From NCBI GenBank assembly GCA_031426735.1, contig JASJPK010000073.1, positions 1-18,428 of the forward strand: a DNA stretch of 18,428 nt, written 5' to 3'. Positions 7,407-14,211 of the stretch are shown here, one piece after another; position 1 is the first letter of the stretch, and each line of letters starts with the position of its first letter. A program made the translations under genes and the position numbers. The notes under the pieces are model-generated. The model had not been told where the DNA came from and searched no databases. It worked only from the letters and a program-made list of their open reading frames with translations. Origin of the DNA: PFJX01 sp031426735. Its GTDB lineage: Bacteria > Pseudomonadota > Gammaproteobacteria > Burkholderiales > Thiobacillaceae.

Positions 7407-7429
7407 TCGGCTTCAAATAATCGGCTTCA
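7402..7429. repeat. Perfect 14-base tandem duplication over a stop codon
   Basis: AATAATCGGCTTCA occurs twice back to back, at 7402-7415 and 7416-7429. The first copy contains the TAA stop of the upstream lipoprotein gene and the second an identical TAA. It lengthens the spacer before the next ribosome site (AAGGGG, 7433-7438). Confidence 0.95.
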
Positions 7430-7444
7430 TTCAAGGGGATCGCG

Positions 7445-8461
7445 ATGTTGATGCAACGCATTTTTCAGGCTGGCGCGCTATCGGTGTTGCTGGCTTTGGC
7501 GGGCTGTGCCACGACCGACGTTTCTTTATCCGAATTTCGCTTGGAGTCGTCGCTGGCGCCGGCAGCCCGCATGCCAACCGAGGCCGATCTGAACCGGCAG
7601 GGGCGCGCCAAGGTCGTGGTGTTCGATGCCGAGGACAGCAACCTGGAAAAAGCGAGACGGGCGCAAGCGGCCACCACGTTGACCCGCGCCATCGAGGAAA
7701 TGCTGGGTGCCAATGGCGCCGAGGTGATTGATCGCAGCATCGCCACCAAACTGGGCCAGGAACTGCAACTGGCCGAGGTCAAGGGCGTCGGCGGTTACGA
7801 CGGGCCTTCACTCGCCAACTTTGCGGTGAAAGCGACGATTACCCTGGCCGACTACGGTTCCGAGTACGTACCGGCATCGAGTTTTACCGACAAGAAGGGC
7901 AAGACCTATTTCACCCCGGCGTCTTTTTCACACAAGGCGGTCGCCAATGTCAGTCTGCGGGTTTACGAGATCCCCAGTCTGCGCCCGATCAAAACGCTGA
8001 ACGGGCGCGGTTTGAAATCTCGTTCGACCAGCGATCGCGGTTCGCACGACATTGCCGTCGGCATGATCCGTGCGGCCACGCAGGATGCGCTGGACGATGT
8101 TCGTACCGAGTTTCTCAATGTGTTTTCGCCGAAGGGGTATGTGCTCGGCAAACGCGAAAACGGCAAGAAGTCGATTTTCCGAATTTCGATCGGCACGGAA
8201 CAGGGCATCGTTGCTGGTAACCGGGTCGTGATTTTCAGCGAGCAGGAAAGCGTGCATCCGATTACCAAGAAAATCAGTTACGACAAGATCCCGGTGGTCG
8301 AAGGAACCGTTTCCGGCATCGTCTCGAACGGCGAGGCCTGGATCGTGCCGGAGGATGACGACAAGGCCAAGCATGTCCGTCTGGGCGACCAGATCGAGGT
8401 GATACACAAGGATTCGGGCTGGACGAAGTTGTTCCGACCGCTGAAGGGCCTCGGCCAATAA
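7445..8461 (+). CDS. CsgG/FlgT-like lipoprotein
   Basis: The product has 338 residues. The lipobox 'LAGC' gives a lipidated C21. From about residue 53 'AKVVVFDAEDSN' followed by a long helix and 'GAEVIDRSIATKLGQELQL' resembles the CsgG/TolB-N-like alpha/beta fold, in which a small hydrophobic strand leads to a 'DR' helix. From about residue 244 'FRISIGTEQGIVAGNRVVIFSE' and 'VEGTVSGIVSNGEAWIV' resemble the SH3-like C-terminal part of FlgT. The architecture therefore suits an outer-membrane-linked assembly or secretion factor, not an enzyme. ATG 7445 follows AAGGGG with 6 bases between. It is flanked on both sides by LPP20 lipoproteins, the same combination as FlgO/FlgP/FlgT of Vibrio, but no flagellar gene is present. 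It is not close enough to call csgG. Confidence 0.7.
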   Translation: MLMQRIFQAGALSVLLALAGCATTDVSLSEFRLESSLAPAARMPTEADLNRQGRAKVVVFDAEDSNLEKARRAQAATTLTRAIEEMLGANGAEVIDRSIATKLGQELQLAEVKGVGGYDGPSLANFAVKATITLADYGSEYVPASSFTDKKGKTYFTPASFSHKAVANVSLRVYEIPSLRPIKTLNGRGLKSRSTSDRGSHDIAVGMIRAATQDALDDVRTEFLNVFSPKGYVLGKRENGKKSIFRISIGTEQGIVAGNRVVIFSEQESVHPITKKISYDKIPVVEGTVSGIVSNGEAWIVPEDDDKAKHVRLGDQIEVIHKDSGWTKLFRPLKGLGQ

Positions 8462-8476
8462 AACAGGAGCATCGCC

Positions 8477-8887
8477 GTGCCGTTAAGAACGATTGGAATC
8501 TTGCTTGTTGCCGTGGCCACGTTGTCCGCGTGCAGCAGTACCGGCCTGGACAAGTCGGCGCAAGCGCAGACGGCAAGTCGGCCCGCCTGGATCAACGATC
8601 CGGGCGATGGCGTTTCCTCGTCGGCCGGCTTCCATGTGCGCGGCAATCAGGCGCAGGAAGAACTGGCCATCTCGCGTGCGCGCGACGAATTCGCCAAACG
8701 CTATGGCGTCAAGGTCAGCAGTGAACAAGCGACTTCCCAGCTCGTCGTGGGCGGGCGCGTCTCTTCGGTTTCCGCCAAGGACATCCGCGAGGAGGTCGAT
8801 CATATCGAGGTGAAAGCCACGGTGCGGGCGAAGTGGAAGGATCCGGATACCGGCGTTTTGTGGGTATGGCTGGTGCCGGCGAAGTAG
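8477..8887 (+). CDS. Small LPP20-like lipoprotein
   Basis: The product has 136 residues, with a GTG start at 8477 behind AGGAG (8465-8469) at 7 bases, and 15 bases after the upstream stop. The lipobox 'LSAC' gives C19, followed by a serine-rich stretch. The rest is a single compact LPP20-like domain: 'RPAWINDPGDG' at about 35, helix 'AQEELAISRARDEFAKRYGV', then 'VEVKATVRAKWKDPDTGVLWVWLVPAK' as the closing strands. It is likely an outer-membrane partner of its larger neighbours. No catalytic motif is visible. Confidence 0.82.
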   Translation: MPLRTIGILLVAVATLSACSSTGLDKSAQAQTASRPAWINDPGDGVSSSAGFHVRGNQAQEELAISRARDEFAKRYGVKVSSEQATSQLVVGGRVSSVSAKDIREEVDHIEVKATVRAKWKDPDTGVLWVWLVPAK

Positions 8888-8902
8888 TAACAGGTCGCCT
8901 CG

Positions 8903-8925
8903 GCTGCCGCTGGCGTGCCGGCAGC
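8903..8925. other. Hairpin after the small lipoprotein gene
   Basis: GCTGCCG (8903-8909) pairs with CGGCAGC (8919-8925), a perfect 7-bp stem with a 9-base loop. No T-run follows directly. The first T6 tract begins 30 bases later, so this is a weak terminator or attenuator candidate. Alternatively CCGCTG (8907-8912) could pair with CAGCGG (8946-8951) immediately before the T-tracts. Confidence 0.4.
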
Positions 8926-8950
8926 GCCGGGGAGCGATAACTTGGCAGCG

Positions 8951-8980
8951 GTGGTTTTTTCTGGTTTTTTCTGGTTTTTT
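8951..8980. repeat. Three phased T6 tracts, 10-base tandem repeat
   Basis: A 10-base unit (GG then TTTTTT, with CT or GT before it) occurs three times, putting T6 tracts at 8955-8960, 8965-8970 and 8975-8980. A 10-base period in phase with the helix predicts intrinsic DNA curvature. It lies directly upstream of the ribosome site for the gene at 8995, in an otherwise GC-rich stretch. Confidence 0.9.
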
Positions 8981-8984
8981 CAAT

Positions 8985-8988
8985 GGAG
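8985..8988 (+). promoter_or_regulatory. Ribosome binding site deciding the start at 8995
   Basis: GGAG lies 6 bases before ATG 8995. An in-frame ATG at 8983 overlaps this site itself and has only T-tracts upstream, so it is a poor start. Confidence 0.8.
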
Positions 8989-8994
8989 ATTCAA

Positions 8995-9600
8995 ATGAAC
9001 AAGAAACGTATCGTGTTGCTGTCTTCCCTCATGGCCGTTGCCCTCTCGGGCTGTATGGGTGGCAAGGATGCCGTCAAACCCGAGAGCAAGGTCGCTGCCG
9101 AATGTGTCTTCCCCGACGCGCCCAACCAGGCCGCGCCGCTCTGGATCTGCGATGCGCCGGTCGAAGGCGTTGCCGTTTCCGCCGTCGGTTCGCATGAGAA
9201 ATCCGCCGCCGGCCCGTCTTTCATGAAGGATCAGGCCGCTGCCGCCGCACGCGTCAATCTGGCACAACAGATGAAGGTGCATGTCACCAACATGATCAAG
9301 CAGTACGTGGAAACCACCGGTGCGGCCGCCTCCGAGACGGTGGACAAGGTCAATACCAGCGTGTCCAAGCTGATCACCGCCGAGACCATCGTCGGTTCGC
9401 GCGTGTTCCGCAGCACCACCAGCCCGAACGGTTCGGTCTATGTGCTGGTCGGCCTGGATCCTTCCGTGACCAAGGAAGCCACTGAAAAAGTGCTGAAGAC
9501 CAGCATGAACAACGACCGCGCGCTGTGGCAGCAATTCAAGGCCAAGAAGGGTCAGGACGAGCTCGCTGAAGAAATCGCCAAGATGAAGGCGATGCAGTAA
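8995..9600 (+). CDS. LPP20-family lipoprotein
   Basis: The product has 201 residues. The lipobox 'LSGC' gives C20 after a 'MNKKR' n-region. A cysteine-containing segment 'AAECVFPDA' and 'APLWICDAP' precede the LPP20-like core: 'GVAVSAVGSHEKSAAGPSF', helix 'KDQAAAAARVNLAQQMKVHV', then 'VFRSTTSPNGSVYVLVGLDP'. The final 40 residues form a charged helix, possibly coiled. It probably lies in the outer membrane facing the periplasm. The 107-base gap before it, holding a hairpin and phased T-tracts, makes a separate promoter or a regulated boundary plausible. The transglutaminase-like gene follows after 12 bases. Confidence 0.85.
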   Translation: MNKKRIVLLSSLMAVALSGCMGGKDAVKPESKVAAECVFPDAPNQAAPLWICDAPVEGVAVSAVGSHEKSAAGPSFMKDQAAAAARVNLAQQMKVHVTNMIKQYVETTGAAASETVDKVNTSVSKLITAETIVGSRVFRSTTSPNGSVYVLVGLDPSVTKEATEKVLKTSMNNDRALWQQFKAKKGQDELAEEIAKMKAMQ

Positions 9601-9612
9601 GGAGATCGAAGC

Positions 9613-11142
9613 ATGGCGGAAATCCAACCCAGTCGACTCGGCCGGCGCCTGCTCGTGCTGAGCGCTGCACTGCTGGCGATTTCCGCCGCTTCCCTCGCCG
9701 CTGCGGCATCGGATGGCTACCAGGACTGGCTGCGTGGCCAGGCCCGGGGCGCCGCCGAAATGGACCGGCAATATCAGGTCTGGCGCAGCGAACAGGATCA
9801 GGAATTCAGCAGTCATCTGAAAGCGCAATGGCAGGAATTTCAGGTGTTTCAGGGCAAGGTGCGCGATCCGCGCCCGAAACCCAAGGTCATCCCGACCGCC
9901 CCCGTCGTCGTGAAGACGCCGCCGAAAGAGGTGCCGGCTGCCCAGGTCATCCCGCCCAAATTCGTGCAGCCCGCGCCGGTTCCGCCACCGCCGCCGGTTA
10001 CGCCACCCAAACTCGCGCCTGAACCTGCCCCCGAACTCGCGCGGGACAGTATCGAACTCGATTTCTTCGGCAACCCGCTGCGGCTGCCGTACGACCCACA
10101 ATGGCGCAACCTCCGCGTGCGCAGCATCGACCCGGCCGGCCTGGCCGGCTTCTGGGATGCGATCAGCGCGACCCGTTACCAGCCGACCTTGCAGGCCATC
10201 GCCAAGGCGCGCGCGGATCTGCGCCTGGACGACTGGGGCCATGCCGCGTTATGGCAGGAAGTAGCCAGGTCGCTGCGGCCCGACCAGCCGACCGAGCAGA
10301 ATCTGTTGTTGTGGTATTTCCTGGTCAAGGCCGGCGTCGATGTCCGTCTCGGCTATAGCGGGCCGCAGGTCTATCTGTTCGTGGCCGTGCAACAGCCGGT
10401 CTACGCAGTCAGTTTCATCAAGTTCGGCGAACGCACCTACTACGCCTTGCTGAACGCGGATCGCGGCAAGAATCTGCGTTCCTTCAACACCTATGAAGCC
10501 AACTACCCGGCACCGCTGCAGCCGCTCGACCTGAACGGCGCCGCAACCGCCTTCACGCAGGCCGCGCCGGTCGAGAAACGGGTCAGTTTCGACTACCAGG
10601 GGCGCCCGGTCGAAATCCGCCTCGCCTACGACCGTCGTCTGGTGCAGTACATGGCCGGTTTCCCGCAGATGGATTTCGACCTGTATTTCGCCACCCAGGC
10701 CAGCCCCTCGGCGCGCGAGCCGCTGTTGCAGGCGCTGCGCCAGCGCATGCAGGGCATGTCCGAAACCGACTCGGTCAATTTCCTGCTCGCCTTCGTCCAG
10801 AAAGGCTTCGCCTATCAGACCGACCAGGATCAGTTCGGCTACGAGAAATACTTCTTCGTCGAAGAAGCCCTGCACTACCCCTATTCGGATTGCGAAGACC
10901 GCTCCGCCTTGTTCGCCTGGCTGGTGCGCGAACTGACCGGGCTGAAGACGGTCGGCTTGCATTATCCCGGCCACATGACGACGGCGGTCGCCCTCAAATC
11001 TACTCTGCCGAACCTGAGTTCGATCGAATGGCAGGGCGAACGCTATGTCATCGCCGATCCGACCTATATCAACGCCGGCATCGGCATGGCGATGCCGAGT
11101 TATGCCCACCTGAAACCGCTGCGGGTTATCCCGGCCCGTTAG
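9613..11142 (+). CDS. Periplasmic transglutaminase-like cysteine hydrolase
   Basis: The product has 509 residues, with ATG 9613 behind GGAG (9601-9604). The N-terminal hydrophobic stretch (about 12-31, ending 'LAAAASDG') is a signal peptide or anchor. A charged helical region with 'EFSSHLKAQWQEF' follows, then a Pro/Lys-rich linker at about 90-145. Next is a long domain beginning 'IELDFFGNPLRLPYD'. Near the C-terminus is a transglutaminase-like core with Cys427 in 'YPYSDCEDRSALFAWLV', His454 in 'HYPGHMTTAV' and Asp482 in 'YVIADPTYINAGIG', an apparently complete triad. Bacterial members of this superfamily are mostly proteases or amidases, and cross-linking activity is less common. The partner substrate is not evident. 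Tight spacing on both sides with LPP20-like genes suggests it processes or anchors these lipoproteins or something they hold. Confidence 0.83.
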   Translation: MAEIQPSRLGRRLLVLSAALLAISAASLAAAASDGYQDWLRGQARGAAEMDRQYQVWRSEQDQEFSSHLKAQWQEFQVFQGKVRDPRPKPKVIPTAPVVVKTPPKEVPAAQVIPPKFVQPAPVPPPPPVTPPKLAPEPAPELARDSIELDFFGNPLRLPYDPQWRNLRVRSIDPAGLAGFWDAISATRYQPTLQAIAKARADLRLDDWGHAALWQEVARSLRPDQPTEQNLLLWYFLVKAGVDVRLGYSGPQVYLFVAVQQPVYAVSFIKFGERTYYALLNADRGKNLRSFNTYEANYPAPLQPLDLNGAATAFTQAAPVEKRVSFDYQGRPVEIRLAYDRRLVQYMAGFPQMDFDLYFATQASPSAREPLLQALRQRMQGMSETDSVNFLLAFVQKGFAYQTDQDQFGYEKYFFVEEALHYPYSDCEDRSALFAWLVRELTGLKTVGLHYPGHMTTAVALKSTLPNLSSIEWQGERYVIADPTYINAGIGMAMPSYAHLKPLRVIPAR

Positions 11143-11177
11143 CCTCTTCTGCTGCCCGTAAACTCCGAGGAATCCGC

Positions 11178-11705
11178 ATGCTCGAATCGCTGGCTTTTGC
11201 TCTGGTCAAAACCTTCATCACCTTCATGTTCGAGCAGCATCTGGAACATGCCCAATCGGTCCGCATCGAAGGCGCGCCGGGCTGGTACTACCAGCAAACC
11301 GTCAACCACATCTGCGATTCCGGTTCCGCGCAAGGGGGCCTGGCAGCGGTCGAGCAATCCAAGGCGGCGGCCCGCAAGCAGATGGTGCTTCGCCTCGACA
11401 AGGCGCTGGAAATCGTGGTTTACGAAAACTTCCGCGACAAGAGCGACCCGACCGAACGCGCCCTGGTCGAACGCTTCAAGCAGGATGAAAACCTGCCGGT
11501 CTTCGTCGAAAGTGCGGTCATTTACGAAAACATCGAATACAAGGAACGGCAGTCGACCGCTTATGCCCGCGTCTGCATCCCGAAGGAAACCCTGGTGGCG
11601 TATCAGGAAGAACGCGTCGGCAAGTTGAAGAAGGCGGTGACCCTGCACCACCGCGACCGCGCCTTCGACATGCTGGAAAATGAAATGGTCGGACTGCCCA
11701 AGTAA
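11178..11705 (+). CDS. LPP20-like protein of unknown function
   Basis: The product has 175 residues. ATG 11178 follows GAGG (11167-11170) at 7 bases and lies 35 bases after the transglutaminase-like gene. The N-terminus 'LESLAFALVKTFITFMF' is a hydrophobic helix without a cleavage or lipobox motif, so it may be a membrane anchor. The remainder has the LPP20-like order: 'GWYYQQTVNHICDSG', helix 'VEQSKAAARKQMVLRLDKAL', then strand 'QSTAYARVCIPKETLVAY'. It ends with a charged helix. Membership of the LPP20 group is inferred from this pattern and from context. It is the last gene of the run; the PilZ gene converges on it with 14 bases between stops. Confidence 0.65.
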   Translation: MLESLAFALVKTFITFMFEQHLEHAQSVRIEGAPGWYYQQTVNHICDSGSAQGGLAAVEQSKAAARKQMVLRLDKALEIVVYENFRDKSDPTERALVERFKQDENLPVFVESAVIYENIEYKERQSTAYARVCIPKETLVAYQEERVGKLKKAVTLHHRDRAFDMLENEMVGLPK

Positions 11706-11719
11706 GTCCGGCGCAATTT

Positions 11720-12031
11720 TCAGCAGAGCTGCATATCCATCCAGACGAAGCGGGCGGCAATGCCTTCGTCCCATTTGCGCACCACCTTGATCGGTATCCA
11801 GCGTTCGGAGGGAAGACGTTCGCAGGATTCTTCCCACATCACATCCAGATGCTTGCCTGGATCGAGCGCATCGGCGGAATAGTCCTGTTCGATGCGAAGC
11901 AGCATGCCGTGATCGCTCATTTCCACGGTCATGCCGCTGGCAACCAACATGCCATACGCATAGACCTGGATACCCAATTCCATCGGGGTTCGATTGCTGC
12001 GGCGTCGTTCCTGGACTGCTTGCTTGACCAT
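11720..12031 (-). CDS. Small PilZ-domain protein
   Basis: The product has 103 residues, starting at ATG 12031 with AGAGGA about 6 bases upstream. Cyclic-di-GMP binding motifs are visible: the RxxxR box at R10-R14 in 'ERRRSNR', and 'EMSDHG' at 37-42, which matches [D/N]xSxxG except for Glu at the first position. The rest is a PilZ beta-barrel ('MLLRIEQD', 'PIKVVRKWDEGIAARFVWMD'). It consists of PilZ alone, so it would act as a c-di-GMP receptor on a partner. It lies 32 bases downstream of the aldolase gene and is probably co-transcribed with it. No diguanylate cyclase is in the window. Confidence 0.8.
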   Translation of the reverse strand: MVKQAVQERRRSNRTPMELGIQVYAYGMLVASGMTVEMSDHGMLLRIEQDYSADALDPGKHLDVMWEESCERLPSERWIPIKVVRKWDEGIAARFVWMDMQLC

Positions 12032-12063
12032 ATCGTGTCCTCTATTTCCGTTCGCAGTCGGCT

Positions 12064-13113
12064 TCAGGCAATGCTGACATCCTGCGACAGGTACACATCC
12101 TGAATCGCATTGAGTAACTCCACGCCTTCGGACATCGGCCGCTGAAACGCTTTGCGGCCGGAAATCAGCCCCATGCCGCCGGCCCGTTTGTTGATCACCG
12201 CCGTGCGCACCGCCTGGGCCAGATCGTTTTCGCCCGAGGCGCCGCCGGAATTGATCATGCCGGCACGCCCCATGAAGCAGTTGACGACCTGATAGCGGAC
12301 CAGATCGATCGGGTGTGGCGAGGTCAGTTCGGAATACACCTTGGGATGCGTCTTGCCGAAATTGATCGCCGTATAGCCGCCGTTGTTGACGGCCTGCTTC
12401 TGCTTGACGATGTCGGCTTCGATGGTTGCCGCCAGATGGTTGGCCTGGCCGGTCAGGTCGGCGGCTTCGTGGTAATCGACGCCATCCAGCTTGAAACCGG
12501 AATTGCGCAGATAGGCCCACAGGAAAGTGACCATGCCGAGCCGATGCGCCTCGGCGAAGGCCTGGGAGACTTCCCGGAGTTGCCGGCGGGATTCCGGCGC
12601 GCCGTAGTAAACCGTCGCACCCACCGCCACTGCGCCGAGCTCGAACGCCTTCTGCACGTCGGTGAACAGGGTCTGATCGTGCAGGGTCGGGTAGGTCAGC
12701 ATTTCGTTGTGGTTCAACTTCACCAGGAAGGGAATCTTGTGCGCGTACTTGCGCGACACCGAACCGAGTACGCCCAACGTCGACGCCACCGCGTTGCAGC
12801 CGCCCGCGATGGCCAGTTTGACGATGTTGGCCGGATCGAAATAAGCCGGGTTGGGCGCGAAGGAGGCGCCCGCCGAATGTTCGATGCCTTGATCCACCGG
12901 CAGGATGGATAGATAACCGGTGCCGGCCAGGCGACCGCTGTTGAAGATCTGCTGGAAGTTGCGCAACGTGCCGGGTGTCCGGTCGCTGCCGGCGACGACC
13001 CGGTCGATGAAGTCCGGTCCGGGCAGATGCAATACCGCTTTCGGTACGGTGCGACAAACATGTTCGAGCAAAAACTCCGCTTCGCTGCCAAGGCGTGCCG
13101 GGATATTGGTCAT
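12064..13113 (-). CDS. fbaB: Class I (DhnA-type) fructose-bisphosphate aldolase
   Basis: This 349-residue cytosolic enzyme cleaves fructose 1,6-bisphosphate to glyceraldehyde 3-phosphate and dihydroxyacetone phosphate (and reverses this) through a lysine Schiff base, in glycolysis and gluconeogenesis. Its length matches E. coli FbaB (about 350). Visible motifs are 'LPVDQGIEH' (71-79), 'KLNHNE' (132-137), 'ADIVKQKQ' (233-240) with K237 as the likely Schiff-base lysine, and the phosphate-binding loops 'INSGGASG' (287-294) and 'GLISGRKAFQRP' (315-326). ATG 13113 has a near-ideal GGAGG site. A longer in-frame extension to 13269 is rejected because it crosses the promoter region. A PilZ gene follows closely. 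Confidence 0.95.
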   Translation of the reverse strand: MTNIPARLGSEAEFLLEHVCRTVPKAVLHLPGPDFIDRVVAGSDRTPGTLRNFQQIFNSGRLAGTGYLSILPVDQGIEHSAGASFAPNPAYFDPANIVKLAIAGGCNAVASTLGVLGSVSRKYAHKIPFLVKLNHNEMLTYPTLHDQTLFTDVQKAFELGAVAVGATVYYGAPESRRQLREVSQAFAEAHRLGMVTFLWAYLRNSGFKLDGVDYHEAADLTGQANHLAATIEADIVKQKQAVNNGGYTAINFGKTHPKVYSELTSPHPIDLVRYQVVNCFMGRAGMINSGGASGENDLAQAVRTAVINKRAGGMGLISGRKAFQRPMSEGVELLNAIQDVYLSQDVSIA

Positions 13114-13177
13114 GCTTCCTCCGTATTGATTTATCGGCAAGAACCGCTTCACGTATCCGCGCGTACCGTCACTTCTG

Positions 13178-13187
13178 TTTATAGCAA
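13178..13187 (-). promoter_or_regulatory. Candidate extended -10 promoter for the aldolase gene
   Basis: On the minus strand TGC directly precedes TATAAA, an extended -10 pattern. It lies 65-70 bases before the ATG at 13113. No good -35 hexamer is seen at the usual distance, as is common for extended -10 promoters. Confidence 0.4.
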
Positions 13188-13231
13188 GCACAGGCAGCAG
13201 TACCGGATTGATTTGTGCCGGTGAGGTCGCC

Positions 13232-13423
13232 TCATGTCGCTTGCAACAGCGTTTGAATCTGCAGCGCATTCATGGCGGCAAAACCGCCTGATCGTTGTCG
13301 AAGAAGCAATAGATCTGTTTGCCGTGTGCCATCCAGTCCCGGCAGGCGGCAACCCAGCAGCGAGTTGAGAAACTGGCGCAAGCGATCCGGATCGAAGTGC
13401 CAACGCGGTGGTAACTGAAACAG
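13232..13423 (-). pseudogene. Degraded DUF72 (YecE-like) gene remnant
   Basis: Three pieces of a DUF72 protein can be read on the minus strand in two frames. 'LFQLPPRWHFDPDRLRQFL' (from 13423) is the conserved middle motif. 'RDWMAHGKQIYCFFDNDQA' (13341-13288, another frame) is the motif near the C-terminus. 'FAAMNALQIQTLLQ' (first frame again, ending at TGA 13232-13234) is the usual C-terminal end. The central part between the first two is deleted, and the last frame switch would be repaired by one extra T in a T-run. An in-frame stop lies just upstream at 13433-13435 and no N-terminal half is found. It is a truncated relic and should not make a protein. Confidence 0.75.
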
Positions 13424-13484
13424 GCTGCTGGCTCATCCCATTAGTGAATGTGGCGCGGCCATCGTTCCTGACGGGATTGCCTAA

Positions 13485-13503
13485 GCTTGGAAGGTTCCCA
13501 AGC
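13485..13503. promoter_or_regulatory. Short dyad upstream of pcm
   Basis: GCTTGG (13485-13490) and CCAAGC (13498-13503) form a 6-bp dyad with 7 bases between, ending 18 bases before the pcm ATG. It could be an operator or leader hairpin, but no regulator is suggested. Confidence 0.3.
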
Positions 13504-13521
13504 AAAGTTGAGAGGTGGCCT

Positions 13522-14211
13522 ATGGATGACGACATCGATGTGGAACGCGCTTTGCTGATCGAGCAGATTCGCGAAGAAGTGCGCGACACCGGCGACCTGA
13601 CCGGGCGCCGCTCGCTGTCCAGCCGCGTCATCCAGGCGCTGCAGCAGGTGCCGCGCCATGCCTTTGTGCCGGCGGAACTTCAATACAACGCCTATGCCAA
13701 TCACCCGTTGCCGATCGGGTATGGCCAAACCATCTCGCAGCCTTACATCGTTGCGCTGATGACCGAGCTGATCCGGCCGCGCGAGGATGCCGTGGTGCTG
13801 GAAATCGGCACCGGCTCGGGTTACCAGGCAGCCATCCTGGCGCAATTGGTGAAACGGGTTTACTCGCTGGAGATCGTGCCGCAACTGGCCGAACTGGCGC
13901 ACGCACGCCTGCAGCGCCTGGGTTACCGCAATGTCGAAGTGCGCGCCGGCAACGGCCATTTCGGCTGGCCGGACCATGCGCCCTACGACGCGATCCTGGT
14001 CACCGCCGCCGCGGACAGTGTGCCGCCGGCTTTGATCGAACAACTCAAGCCTGGCGGCACGCTGGTCATCCCGGTGGGCAGCCGATTCGGCGGCCAGGCG
14101 TTGCGTGTGATCGACAAGGATGCGCACGGCCGCATCGAGGACAGGAACGTGTTGCCGGTGATGTTCGTGCCGATGACCGGAGCGCCGGGGAGTGGCGCAT
14201 TCGGAAAGTAG
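13522..14211 (+). CDS. pcm: Protein-L-isoaspartate O-methyltransferase
   Basis: This 229-residue cytosolic repair enzyme transfers a methyl group from S-adenosylmethionine to isoaspartyl residues of damaged proteins. 'RHAFVPAEL' (45-53) and 'PIGYGQTISQPYIVALMTEL' (64-83) are the family signature for substrate binding. SAM motif I is 'VLEIGTGSGY' (92-101). 'SLEIVP' (115-120) is the acidic loop contacting the ribose, and 'LKPGGTLVIPVG' is the late strand motif. ATG 13522 follows GAGG (13512-13515). The length is close to the usual 205-225, with about 20 extra residues at the N-terminus. It stands alone here; in many proteobacteria pcm is near surE, nlpD and rpoS, which are absent in this window. 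Confidence 0.95.
   Translation: MDDDIDVERALLIEQIREEVRDTGDLTGRRSLSSRVIQALQQVPRHAFVPAELQYNAYANHPLPIGYGQTISQPYIVALMTELIRPREDAVVLEIGTGSGYQAAILAQLVKRVYSLEIVPQLAELAHARLQRLGYRNVEVRAGNGHFGWPDHAPYDAILVTAAADSVPPALIEQLKPGGTLVIPVGSRFGGQALRVIDKDAHGRIEDRNVLPVMFVPMTGAPGSGAFGK

Noticed and set aside
7445..8461. Naming the lipoprotein csgG or flgT
   Set aside because: The fold pattern is similar, but no curli or flagellar genes are present and motif similarity is too general for a symbol.
13179..13631. Minus-strand open frame of 150 residues between aldolase and pcm
   Set aside because: It overlaps the 5' end of pcm, has no ribosome site, and runs in a frame different from the DUF72 motifs it crosses.
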